Origin: an uncultured Eubacteriales bacterium
Lineage (GTDB): Bacteria > Bacillota > Clostridia > Christensenellales > Borkfalkiaceae
Assembly: GCA_902766475.1 (NCBI GenBank)
Contig: CACXDQ010000026.1
Span: 1 to 8,878, forward strand
Direction: 5' to 3'
DNA: 8,878 nt
The position numbers and the translations under genes are program-made. Position 1 is the stretch's first letter. Every line of letters begins with the position of its first letter. Below, in pieces: positions 1 to 6,106 of this stretch. Below the pieces are notes generated by a model. The model made no database searches and had not been told where the DNA came from. It saw only the letters and a program-made list of their open reading frames with translations.

Positions 1-1
1 A

Positions 2-85
2 AACAAATCTATGAGCGGTGAAAACGTGCTGATAGACAACGGAGAATACAAGCTGAATCAAACTTTCGTCTGGCCGGAAGAATAG
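2..85 (+). CDS. C-terminal end of a probable short-chain dehydrogenase/reductase (partial)
   Basis: Only the last 27 codons and a TAG stop are present; the gene starts left of the window. The tail reads SGENVLIDNGEYKLNQTFVW followed by PEE. This resembles the C-terminus of SDR-family oxidoreductases, where a [ST]G[EQ]N-hydrophobic-[DN]GG/NGE segment forms the last beta strand next to the NAD(P) fold. Neither the Rossmann glycine motif nor the catalytic YxxxK is in view, so the family call rests on this short tail and the substrate cannot be guessed. The hairpin at 126-172 lies about 40 bases downstream and could end this transcript. Confidence 0.4.
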   Translation, partial: NKSMSGENVLIDNGEYKLNQTFVWPEE

Positions 86-125
86 CCGAGTGATATTTAT
101 CTTACAAAGAAATTTAAAATGACAA

Positions 126-172
126 AAAGGGGCTGTCTCAAGTCGATAAAATCGACTTGAGACAGCCCCTTT
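126..172. terminator. Perfect 22-bp hairpin, probable bidirectional terminator
   Basis: Arms 126-147 and 151-172 are exact reverse complements with a 3-base loop (AAA). The stem core is GGGGCTGTCTCAAGTCGAT. On the minus strand the stem is followed by TTTTTGTC, and on the plus strand by TTTATT, so it could end both the left-hand plus-strand gene and the minus-strand gene at 245-547. The stem is much longer than a typical terminator, and its outer sequence resembles insertion-sequence ends that begin GGGGCTGTCTCA. Confidence 0.65.
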
Positions 173-244
173 ATTGCGTCGAATGAAAGATACCTTAATA
201 ATCAACATTTTGATCAAACTCAGCGCTTGCAATAGCAATTATCC

Positions 245-547
245 TTACGAATTGCTTAGAACAGTTATATACAACTCAATTTCGACTAAAGATTTACCGT
301 TAAACAGCGGTTTTTCTATCAAAGAGTTTATATCTTTTATATATGTGTCTTTATCATACAAGAATTTATAAACACAAACGCCATCTTTGTTTTCAAAAAT
401 TTCATAAAGATTTACCGATAGAGGTTGATGAGGGTCTAAATTTTCTCTGGATAACTCAAAATTATATATATGACCATCATAAGAAAACTCAATTTCTTGT
501 TTTTCATACATTAAGTTTAAGAATTCTGTAAAAAGCATATTTTTCAT
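245..547 (-). CDS. Small hypothetical protein, immunity-protein-like
   Basis: A 100-residue soluble protein with no signal peptide or membrane segment, rich in Glu, Asp, Asn, Lys and aromatic residues. It begins MKNMLFTEFLNLMYEKQEIEFSYDG and has a late segment FNGKSLVEIELYI. This pattern, an N-terminal helix, an 'EFSYDGHIYNF' strand and a terminal 'GKSLxEI' helix, recalls small immunity proteins encoded beside polymorphic toxins in Bacillota, but I cannot name a family. The start is supported by AGGGGG placed 8 bases before ATG. The gene is much more A+T rich than metK (one sampled 60-base line is 25% G+C), which suggests transfer. A possible toxin tail lies directly upstream on the same strand (610-792). 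Minus is preferred over the overlapping plus-strand frames because of the ribosome-binding site and the protein-like composition. Confidence 0.6.
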   Translation of the reverse strand: MKNMLFTEFLNLMYEKQEIEFSYDGHIYNFELSRENLDPHQPLSVNLYEIFENKDGVCVYKFLYDKDTYIKDINSLIEKPLFNGKSLVEIELYITVLSNS

Positions 548-609
548 AATTTTAACCCCCTAAATAAATCTTTATATTTAGTCATCATTTCTTTTGTTAA
601 TAATCTTGC

Positions 610-792
610 TTACGACCTAGCAAACGGACCATTTTTGTTTACGCTAAATCTATTATCGTATGTGTGATAATGAAGTACGTTTTCCGTTTTATTACCTGTA
701 AGTTTTTGTTCGGGATAATAAGCAACGGAGAATACAAATTCATTCCGTGAGAACTCACCTAAAAAGGCGCAAAAGACACGGCTTGGGCAAGT
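610..792 (-). pseudogene. Start-less reading frame, possible C-terminal remnant of a toxin
   Basis: A minus-strand frame open for 60 codons from just after a TGA (793-795) to a TAA (610-612), with no usable start codon or ribosome-binding site. Its last third reads LHYHTYDNRFSVNKNGPFARS, which has the look of a toxin-domain tail (HYH motif, Gly-Pro near the end). It ends 62 bases before the immunity-like gene at 245-547, the usual toxin-then-immunity order. The first third (RVFCAFLGEFSRNEFVFSVA) looks different and may come from an intergenic repeat joined to the toxin tail. I infer a decayed or recombined cassette; it could also be chance open frame. Confidence 0.3.
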
Positions 793-816
793 TCAACTTT
801 GTTTTCATTCGGCTAT

Positions 817-858
817 AATGGGCGCTGAATTTTGCTATTGCAAAATTCAGCGCCCATT
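817..858. terminator. 19-bp perfect hairpin after metK
   Basis: Arms 817-835 and 840-858 are exact reverse complements with a TATT loop; the core is GGGCGCTGAATTTTGC. It begins only a few bases after the metK stop, so it is the likely end of the metK transcript. The U-rich tract is better on the plus strand (ATTTTTATTTT) than on the minus strand (ATTATAGC), so it may also stop transcription entering metK from the left. Confidence 0.6.
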
Positions 859-864
859 TTTATT

Positions 865-2031
865 TTACAGATATTTCTTTAAATCGTTTACTCTGTCAAG
901 CTTTTCCCACGGGAATTCCGGTCTGCCGAAATGCCCGTATGCCGCCGTCTTTTTGTAGATGGGGCGCCTTAAATCGAGCGTCTTTATAATGGAATACGGT
1001 CTTAAATCGAATTCCTTTTTGACTATCTCCGCAATGCGCTCGTCGGGAAGTTTGCCCGTGCCGTTCGTATTGACGTAAACGGAAACGGGGGAAGCGACGC
1101 CTATCGCATAGGCGACTTCCAACGTACATTCCTTGGCAAGCCCCGCCGCCACTATATTTTTACAAATATATCTCGCCATGTATGCGGCGCTTCTGTCGAC
1201 CTTGGTCGGATCTTTGCCCGAAAACGCTCCGCCGCCGTGCGGACAGCTTCCGCCGTAGGTGTCGACGATTATCTTTCTGCCCGTAAGCCCGCTGTCGCCG
1301 TGAGGGCCGCCTATCTCGAAGCGCCCCGTCGGGTTAATGAAATATTTCGTATTTTCGTCGAGAAGTTCTTTCGGAAGGCAAGCCTCGATGACGTACTTTT
1401 TAATATCCTTTCTGAGCTGTTCCGTCGTAACGCTCTCGGAGTGCTGAGTGGAAACGACAACGGTATCTATCCTCTTTACCTTTCCGTCCTCGTATTCGAC
1501 GGTAACCTGACTTTTTCCGTCGGGGCGGAGGTAAGTTAAAACGCCCTGTTTTCTGACTTCCGCAAGCTTCATCGTGAGCTTGTGGGCAAGCGTTATCGCC
1601 ATGGGCATATACTCTTCCGTTTCGTCGGTCGCATAGCCGAACATCATGCCCTGATCGCCTGCGCCGAATCTGTCCGCCTCGTCGCCCGATATCCTGTGTT
1701 CGACGGAGTTGTCAACGCCGAGCGCAATGTCGGCGCTCTGTTCGTGTATCGCCGTAAGCACGGCGCAAGTATCGGCGTCGAAGCCGTATTTCGCCCTGTC
1801 ATAGCCTATTTCTCTTACGGTTTTTCTTACGATAGACTGAATATCCACATAACAAGAAGTGGAAATTTCACCCATAACGAGGACCATGCCCGTAGTTGCG
1901 GACGTTTCGCAAGCCACCCTCGCCATTGGATCGTGAGAGAGTATCTCATCCAAAACGGCGTCGGAGATCTGGTCGCATATTTTGTCGGGATGCCCTTCCG
2001 TAACGCTTTCGCTCGTGAAAAATTTGTTCAT
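865..2031 (-). CDS. metK: S-adenosylmethionine synthase (methionine adenosyltransferase)
   Basis: Makes S-adenosylmethionine from ATP and methionine in the cytosol, releasing phosphate and pyrophosphate. The 388-residue length is normal for bacterial MetK and all three repeats are present. The N-terminal FTSESVTEGHPDK (5-17) carries the catalytic His14 and Asp16 region. GAGDQG at 123-128 is the ATP-binding hexapeptide. The glycine-rich phosphate-binding loop HGGGAFSGKDPTKVD lies at 265-279, and GGPHGDSGLTGRK at 241-253 precedes it. The start is fixed by AGAGG eight bases before ATG. It is transcribed divergently from a PflX-like radical-SAM gene, and scfB, another radical-SAM gene, is close by, so the SAM producer sits beside SAM users. 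The leader downstream of the promoter is only about 30 bases, so there is no room for a SAM riboswitch. Confidence 0.97.
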   Translation of the reverse strand: MNKFFTSESVTEGHPDKICDQISDAVLDEILSHDPMARVACETSATTGMVLVMGEISTSCYVDIQSIVRKTVREIGYDRAKYGFDADTCAVLTAIHEQSADIALGVDNSVEHRISGDEADRFGAGDQGMMFGYATDETEEYMPMAITLAHKLTMKLAEVRKQGVLTYLRPDGKSQVTVEYEDGKVKRIDTVVVSTQHSESVTTEQLRKDIKKYVIEACLPKELLDENTKYFINPTGRFEIGGPHGDSGLTGRKIIVDTYGGSCPHGGGAFSGKDPTKVDRSAAYMARYICKNIVAAGLAKECTLEVAYAIGVASPVSVYVNTNGTGKLPDERIAEIVKKEFDLRPYSIIKTLDLRRPIYKKTAAYGHFGRPEFPWEKLDRVNDLKKYL

Positions 2032-2068
2032 AAATATTTCCTCTGTATCTTATTTGTGGTCGTAAACT

Positions 2069-2097
2069 ATTATACAACCTTTTAAAACGTTTGTCAA
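2069..2097 (-). promoter_or_regulatory. metK promoter
   Basis: On the minus strand, TTGACA (2097-2092) is separated by 17 bases from TATAAT (2074-2069), a perfect sigma-A consensus. It overlaps the -35 of the divergent promoter for the PflX-like gene. The predicted start site is near 2062, giving a leader of about 30 bases before the metK ATG. Confidence 0.85.
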
Positions 2098-2108
2098 TTG
2101 TTGTATAA
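2070..2108. repeat. Inverted repeat TTATACAAC-N21-GTTGTATAA, operator-like
   Basis: Exact 9-bp inverted repeat: TTATACAAC at 2070-2078 and GTTGTATAA at 2100-2108. Each copy, taken as a 10-mer (2069-2078 and 2100-2109), is itself close to a palindrome of the form GTTrTAyAAC. The copies are 31 bases apart centre to centre, about three helical turns. One covers the metK -10 and the other lies in the spacer of the PflX-like promoter, so a dimeric regulator could control both genes. No regulator can be named. Confidence 0.35.
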
Positions 2109-2119
2109 CGTGATAAAAT
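2091..2119 (+). promoter_or_regulatory. Promoter of the PflX-like gene
   Basis: TTGTCA (2091-2096), 17 bases, then TAAAAT (2114-2119). The predicted start near 2126 leaves a very short leader with AGAGGTG before the TTG start at 2137. Its -35 overlaps that of metK on the other strand, so polymerase should not be able to occupy both at once. Confidence 0.65.
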
Positions 2120-2136
2120 GTAATAGAGGTGAAATT

Positions 2137-3000
2137 TTGAGTAAATGTTATCTTTGTCCGCAAAGATGCGGAGCAGACAGAACAAAACGGGCGGGGGCGT
2201 GCGGTGCGACCGACGAGATAGCCATTGCGAAATACTATCCGCACATGTATGAAGAGCCTATTTTGAGCGGAACGAGAGGCTCGGGCACGATCTTTTTTAC
2301 GGGCTGTTCGCTCAGATGCGTATTCTGTCAGAATTACGACCTTTCGAGGGTAAAGACGGGCAAAAAGATCACGCCGAAAGAGCTTGCCGACATCTTTAAA
2401 GAATTGGAGGACATGGGCGTTCACAACGTAAACCTCGTTACGCCCACTCACTTTGTCGATAGGATAGCAGAGGCGTTTGAAATCTACCGCCCGCACATAC
2501 CCGTCGTCTATAACACTCACTCTTACGAGCCGATAAAAACGTTGGAGATAATCGACAAATACGTCGATATCTACCTTCCCGATATGAAATTTTACTCGCC
2601 CTCTCTGTCCGAGAGATACACGGGCAAAAAGGACTATTTCGAAGTGGCAAAGACCGCAATCGAATATATGATGGATAAAAAGACCTTTTCGCTCTCCCCC
2701 GACGGAATGATGAAGAGCGGGGTTATCGTAAGGCACATGATAATGCCGCTCGGAGCGGCTGACAGCAGAAAGATCCTCGAATGGTTTGCCTCGGCTAAGA
2801 AAAACGGGGCGTATATCTCGCTCATGGCGCAATACACCCCTTTCGGAGAATACGAGAGATTTCCGGAACTGAAAAGGAGAATAACCGCCGCCGAATACGA
2901 CAGGGTTTACGAAAAGCTTTTAAGCCTCGGCATAGAACGCTATTTTATTCAAGAGCTTAAAGCGGCGAGCGAAAGCTTTATACCCAAGTGGGATTTTTGA
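2137..3000 (+). CDS. PflX-like radical SAM protein (COG1313 type)
   Basis: A 287-residue radical-SAM iron-sulfur protein related to pyruvate formate-lyase activating enzymes. With the start chosen here, the N-terminus has a Cys cluster (C4, C7, C11 in CYLCPQRC, plus C22), then the segment EEPILSGTRGSGTIFFTGC and the SAM-cluster motif C57-x3-C61-x2-C64 (CSLRCVFCQNY). NVNLVTPTHF (98-107) is a further hallmark of this family. The family is called PflX by homology, but its substrate is not established. TTG at 2137 is chosen because AGAGGTGA sits just before it and family homology begins there; the longer version from TTG at 2098 would start inside the promoter. It is divergent from metK, whose product supplies its cofactor. 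A strong promoter for scfA begins 40 bases after the stop, so it is probably monocistronic. Confidence 0.85.
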   Translation: MSKCYLCPQRCGADRTKRAGACGATDEIAIAKYYPHMYEEPILSGTRGSGTIFFTGCSLRCVFCQNYDLSRVKTGKKITPKELADIFKELEDMGVHNVNLVTPTHFVDRIAEAFEIYRPHIPVVYNTHSYEPIKTLEIIDKYVDIYLPDMKFYSPSLSERYTGKKDYFEVAKTAIEYMMDKKTFSLSPDGMMKSGVIVRHMIMPLGAADSRKILEWFASAKKNGAYISLMAQYTPFGEYERFPELKRRITAAEYDRVYEKLLSLGIERYFIQELKAASESFIPKWDF

Positions 3001-3040
3001 TAAAAAATAGCCAATTAAAGCAAATATTTTAATTTTTCGT

Positions 3041-3069
3041 TTGACACGGGGGAATATTTGTGTTAAAAT
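3041..3069 (+). promoter_or_regulatory. scfA promoter
   Basis: TTGACA (3041-3046), 17 bases, then TAAAAT (3064-3069), with an upstream TG (3061-3062) that makes an extended -10. The predicted start is near 3076, inside a small dyad TATTGT-ATC-ACAATA (3072-3086). It drives scfA and, by read-through, scfB and the decarboxylase gene. Confidence 0.8.
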
Positions 3070-3105
3070 TATATTGTATCACAATAATTTTCGGAGGGTA
3101 CTAAA

Positions 3106-3258
3106 ATGGAACATATCAAAACCGTTAAGACCCGCAACCTTTGCGAAAGCGCAAAGTCGGGCGGCTGCGGTGAATGTCAGACTTCTTGCCAGTCCGCTTG
3201 CAAGACCAGCTGCGGCATTGCCAACCAGAAGTGTGAAAACACCGAGAAAAACAACTGA
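3106..3258 (+). CDS. scfA: SCIFF ranthipeptide precursor (six-cysteine peptide)
   Basis: A 50-residue RiPP precursor that the neighbouring ScfB should modify by adding a thioether cross-link. It starts MEHIKTVKTRNL and has the family core CGECQTSCQSACKTSC (21-36) followed by GIANQKCE. The core cysteines are C21, C24, C28, C32, C36 and C43, the classic six; C13 is an extra one in the leader. In studied members (for example Tte1186a) the cross-link joins Cys32 to Thr37, and Thr normally follows the fifth core Cys. Here residue 37 is Gly, so the usual acceptor is missing. GGAGGG seven bases before ATG is a strong ribosome-binding site. A terminator-like hairpin follows at once, so scfA is probably made in excess over scfB. 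The role of SCIFF peptides in the cell is not settled; signalling has been proposed. Confidence 0.93.
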   Translation: MEHIKTVKTRNLCESAKSGGCGECQTSCQSACKTSCGIANQKCENTEKNN

Positions 3259-3261
3259 TCG

Positions 3262-3293
3262 AAACGCCGCCCGTCTTTAAAGGCGGCGTTTTT
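3262..3293 (+). terminator. Attenuating terminator between scfA and scfB
   Basis: Stem AAACGCCGCC (3262-3271) with GGCGGCGTTT (3282-3291), 10-base loop, ending in a short T run (3289-3293). It lies four bases after the scfA stop and before scfB, which has no clear promoter of its own. Partial read-through would give many peptide messages and few enzyme messages. Confidence 0.75.
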
Positions 3294-3320
3294 ACTGTTT
3301 AATTATCAAAAGGAAAACCA

Positions 3321-4706
3321 ATGATACATCAATACAAGCTCGGCGGATATAACGTCGTTTTAGACGTGTGTTCGGGTGCCGTTCACGCCGTGGACGACGT
3401 CGCCTACGACCTCATTTCAATATATCAGACTACCGAAAAAGACGAAGCAGTGCGCTCCGTCTGTTTAAAATACAAGGACAAGGGCGTTACCGAAAAAGAC
3501 GTCTTGTCTTGCTATGACGAGATAACCTACTTAAAAGATGACGGACAGCTCTTTACCGAGGACAAATTCGAGCCTATCGCCGGAAAACTCAAACAAAAGA
3601 CGTCGGGCGTTATAAAGGCGCTGTGTCTGCACGTTGCGCACACCTGCAATTTAAACTGCTCTTACTGTTTCGCAAGCCAGGGCAAATACCACGGCGACAG
3701 AGCCGTAATGTCGTTTGAAACGGGCAAACGTGCGCTTGACTTCCTCGTTGAAAATTCGGGCACGAGGCGCAACCTCGAAGTAGATTTCTTCGGCGGCGAG
3801 CCACTCCTTAACTTCGACGTGGTAAAAAAACTCGTCGCATACGCACGCTCTATCGAAAAGCAAAAGAACAAGAATTTCCGCTTTACGCTCACCACCAACG
3901 GAATGCTTATCGACGACGACGTAATAGACTTTGCGAATAAGGAGATGAGCAACGTCGTTTTAAGCCTTGACGGCAGAAAGGAGATACACGACCGTTTCAG
4001 AGTAGATTATGCCGGCAGAGGAAGCTGGGAACAGATAGTGCCTAAATTTCAGAAGCTCGTTAAAGCGAGGGGCGGCAAAAACTATTATATGCGAGGCACT
4101 TTCACGCACGCAAATCCCGACTTTTTAAACGATATAAAGGTAATGTTAGACCTCGGCTTTACGGAGCTTAGTATGGAGCCGGTCGTATGCGCTCACGGCG
4201 ATCCTTCCGAACTCACCGAAGAGGATATGCCGATAGTTAAAGAGCAATACGAAAAGCTTGCGGAGCTAATGCTCGAAAAAGACAGAGAGGGCAAGCCGTT
4301 TACGTTCTATCATTATATGATAGACCTTTCGGGCGGCCCGTGCGTTTACAAGCGCATTTCGGGTTGCGGCTCGGGCACGGAATATATGGCGGTTACGCCG
4401 TGGGGCGACCTCTACCCTTGCCACCAATTTGTGGGCGAAGAAAAATTCAAGCTCGGAAACATCTACGACGGCGTAAGCAATACGGAAATTCAGAGCGAAT
4501 TTGAGTCATGCAACGTATATGCGAGGGAAGAGTGTAAAAACTGTTGGGCTAAACTTTACTGTTCGGGCGGCTGCGCTGCGAACGCATACCATTCCACCGG
4601 CTCGGTCAAGGGCGTTTACAAATACGGCTGCGAGCTTTTCAAAAAGAGAATGGAATGTGCCATTATGGTTGCGATAGCGAGAAATTTCGCCGAAGAAAAT
4701 GAGTAA
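3321..4706 (+). CDS. scfB: SCIFF peptide maturase, radical SAM/SPASM thioether-forming enzyme
   Basis: A 461-residue radical-SAM RiPP maturase. Residues 1-90 fit the peptide-binding (RRE-like) domain that holds the ScfA leader. The SAM-cluster motif is C109-x3-C113-x2-C116 (CNLNCSYCF), followed by DFFGGEPLLN (155-164), typical of SPASM-type enzymes. The C-terminal SPASM region carries the auxiliary-cluster cysteines C341, C349, C367, C397, C405, C408, C414, C418 and C437, including the YPCHQFVGEEKFKLGNI segment. The enzyme removes a hydrogen from the acceptor residue with a 5'-deoxyadenosyl radical and joins it to a cysteine sulfur. The start has AAGGAAAA closely upstream. The last 8 bases overlap the next gene. 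All expected catalytic cysteines appear to be present, so the odd ScfA core is not matched by a visibly broken enzyme. Confidence 0.95.
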   Translation: MIHQYKLGGYNVVLDVCSGAVHAVDDVAYDLISIYQTTEKDEAVRSVCLKYKDKGVTEKDVLSCYDEITYLKDDGQLFTEDKFEPIAGKLKQKTSGVIKALCLHVAHTCNLNCSYCFASQGKYHGDRAVMSFETGKRALDFLVENSGTRRNLEVDFFGGEPLLNFDVVKKLVAYARSIEKQKNKNFRFTLTTNGMLIDDDVIDFANKEMSNVVLSLDGRKEIHDRFRVDYAGRGSWEQIVPKFQKLVKARGGKNYYMRGTFTHANPDFLNDIKVMLDLGFTELSMEPVVCAHGDPSELTEEDMPIVKEQYEKLAELMLEKDREGKPFTFYHYMIDLSGGPCVYKRISGCGSGTEYMAVTPWGDLYPCHQFVGEEKFKLGNIYDGVSNTEIQSEFESCNVYAREECKNCWAKLYCSGGCAANAYHSTGSVKGVYKYGCELFKKRMECAIMVAIARNFAEENE

Positions 4707-6066
4707 TAAAGAAAAAAAGCCCGCCTATAAGTCGATAAACACGCCCATTTGCGATTTTGTCGAACAATACCGATCAAGCTTTTCGGCAAGGTTTCACATG
4801 CCGGGACATAAGGGAAAGGGCAACGGCTACGAAAACGATATTACCGAAATTACGGGTGCGGACAGTTTGTACTCTGCAAGCGGCATAATTGCCGAAAGCA
4901 TGAAAAACGCCGGCGATATCTTCGGCGCCGACACATTTTATTCTGCCGAAGGCTCGTCGCTATCCATTCGGGCAATGGTGTACTTGACGTGCCTCTACGC
5001 AAAAAACAAAAATAAAAAATGCAGGATACTTGCGGGCAGAAACGCCCACAAGTCCTTTTTATCGGCAATAATTCTGACTAACGCCGAAGTTGAATGGATA
5101 TATCCGCAAGACGGCGAAAGTTATCTCTCTTGCAGCGTTACCGCCGAGAGAATAAAAGAAATTTTATCTTCTTCGGGAAAGGATATGCCGACCGCACTCT
5201 ATATCACTTCGCCCGACTATCTCGGGAACACCGTCGATATTTCGTCGATCTCGGCTGTCTGCAAAAATTGCGGCGTGTTATTGCTTGTCGACAACGCTCA
5301 CGGCGCATATCTCAGATTTTTCGGGCGGCACCCGATAGAGCAAGGCGCAGATATGTGCGCCGATTCCGCTCATAAGACGTTGCCCGTTCTTACCGGCGGC
5401 GCATACCTTCACATAAACAGAGCCGCCGACAAATTTTTTAAAAAAAATGCGCTCGGCGCACTATCGCTATTCGGCTCGACAAGCCCGTCGTACCTCATTT
5501 TAGCGTCGCTCGACAGAGCAAATGCGCTCATTTCAAACGGCTACGACGAGAAGATAATTAAGCTATGCAAAGAGATTGATAGAATTAAGCAAAAACTAAT
5601 ATCTTACGGCTATAAGCTTATAGGCGACGAGCCTATGAAGATAACCGTCTGTGCCGAAAGCGTGGGCTATACGGGTTACGAACTAAACGAAAAACTACTC
5701 GATAATCGACTTATAGCCGAGTTTTTCGATTTTAACTACTTAACGCTTATGCTTTCGCCCGAAAACGGTAGCGACGAGCTTGCAAGGCTTTTATCCGTCC
5801 TTTTATCCGTGCAAAAAAAAGCTCCGAACATTGTCGGAGAAGAGAGATATATTAAGCCTGAAAAGGCTATGTCTGCGAGAGAGGCGGCGTTTTACCCGTC
5901 CGTTAAAATGAGGGCGAAAGACGCACTCGGCAAAGTTCTTGCGACCGTTTCGGTAGGCTGTCCGCCCGCCGTGCCTATCCTTGTAAGCGGCGAGATCGTG
6001 GACGAAAATGCGATAGAGCTTTTTAAACGGTACGGAATAGAATATATCGACGTTATAGACAAGTAA
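4699..6066 (+). CDS. PLP-dependent Orn/Lys/Arg decarboxylase family protein
   Basis: A 455-residue fold-type I PLP enzyme of the short (Bacillus SpeA/YaaO-like) branch, without the N-terminal wing domain of the long inducible decarboxylases. MPGHKGKG (34-41) is the family signature. The PLP lysine is K226 in DSAHKTLPVLTGG. D198 and H201 (DNAHGAYL) are the usual pyridine-binding and ring-stacking residues; Asn replaces the Glu of the more common DEAHG. GSTSPSYLI (259-267) is another active-site segment. The C-terminal domain ends with SVGCPPAVPILVSGEIV (418-434). Known relatives decarboxylate arginine, lysine or ornithine to make polyamines; the substrate here is not determined. Its ATG overlaps the last 8 bases of scfB and has no strong ribosome-binding site of its own, so translation is probably coupled to scfB. 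A clear terminator follows. Confidence 0.85.
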   Translation: MSNKEKKPAYKSINTPICDFVEQYRSSFSARFHMPGHKGKGNGYENDITEITGADSLYSASGIIAESMKNAGDIFGADTFYSAEGSSLSIRAMVYLTCLYAKNKNKKCRILAGRNAHKSFLSAIILTNAEVEWIYPQDGESYLSCSVTAERIKEILSSSGKDMPTALYITSPDYLGNTVDISSISAVCKNCGVLLLVDNAHGAYLRFFGRHPIEQGADMCADSAHKTLPVLTGGAYLHINRAADKFFKKNALGALSLFGSTSPSYLILASLDRANALISNGYDEKIIKLCKEIDRIKQKLISYGYKLIGDEPMKITVCAESVGYTGYELNEKLLDNRLIAEFFDFNYLTLMLSPENGSDELARLLSVLLSVQKKAPNIVGEERYIKPEKAMSAREAAFYPSVKMRAKDALGKVLATVSVGCPPAVPILVSGEIVDENAIELFKRYGIEYIDVIDK

Positions 6067-6067
6067 A

Positions 6068-6099
6068 GCGGCGAGGCAATAGCCTCGCCGCAAATTTTT
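6068..6099 (+). terminator. Intrinsic terminator of the scf operon
   Basis: GCGGCGAGGC (6068-6077), loop AATA, GCCTCGCCGC (6082-6091), then AAATTTTT. It starts one base after the decarboxylase stop. The convergent minus-strand gene ends at 6107, so the same hairpin may also end that transcript, although the T run on that side is poor. Confidence 0.85.
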
Positions 6100-6106
6100 A
6101 CGTTTA

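Noticed and set aside
37..737. 15-base direct repeat CAACGGAGAATACAA at 37-51 and 723-737, as possible target-site duplication
   Set aside because: The first copy is ordinary coding sequence of the SDR tail (DNGEYK) and neither copy abuts the hairpin or gene borders; probably coincidence.
2032..2068. SAM riboswitch in the metK leader
   Set aside because: The predicted leader is only about 30 bases with no conserved aptamer elements.
1582..2085. Plus-strand open frame opposite metK
   Set aside because: Antisense shadow of a strongly conserved gene; it also runs through the metK promoter.
2098..2136. Extended N-terminus of the PflX-like protein from TTG at 2098
   Set aside because: It would place the start inside the -35/-10 region, and the family homology and ribosome-binding site both point to TTG at 2137.
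2050..2832. Minus-strand open frame opposite the PflX-like gene
   Set aside because: It overlaps both the radical-SAM gene and the divergent promoter region, is arginine/valine/phenylalanine rich, and has no family features.
3013..3034. AATTAAA/TTTAATT hairpin as terminator of the PflX-like gene
   Set aside because: The stem is only A-T pairs with an 8-base loop; too weak to call, though it is placed correctly and followed by T's.
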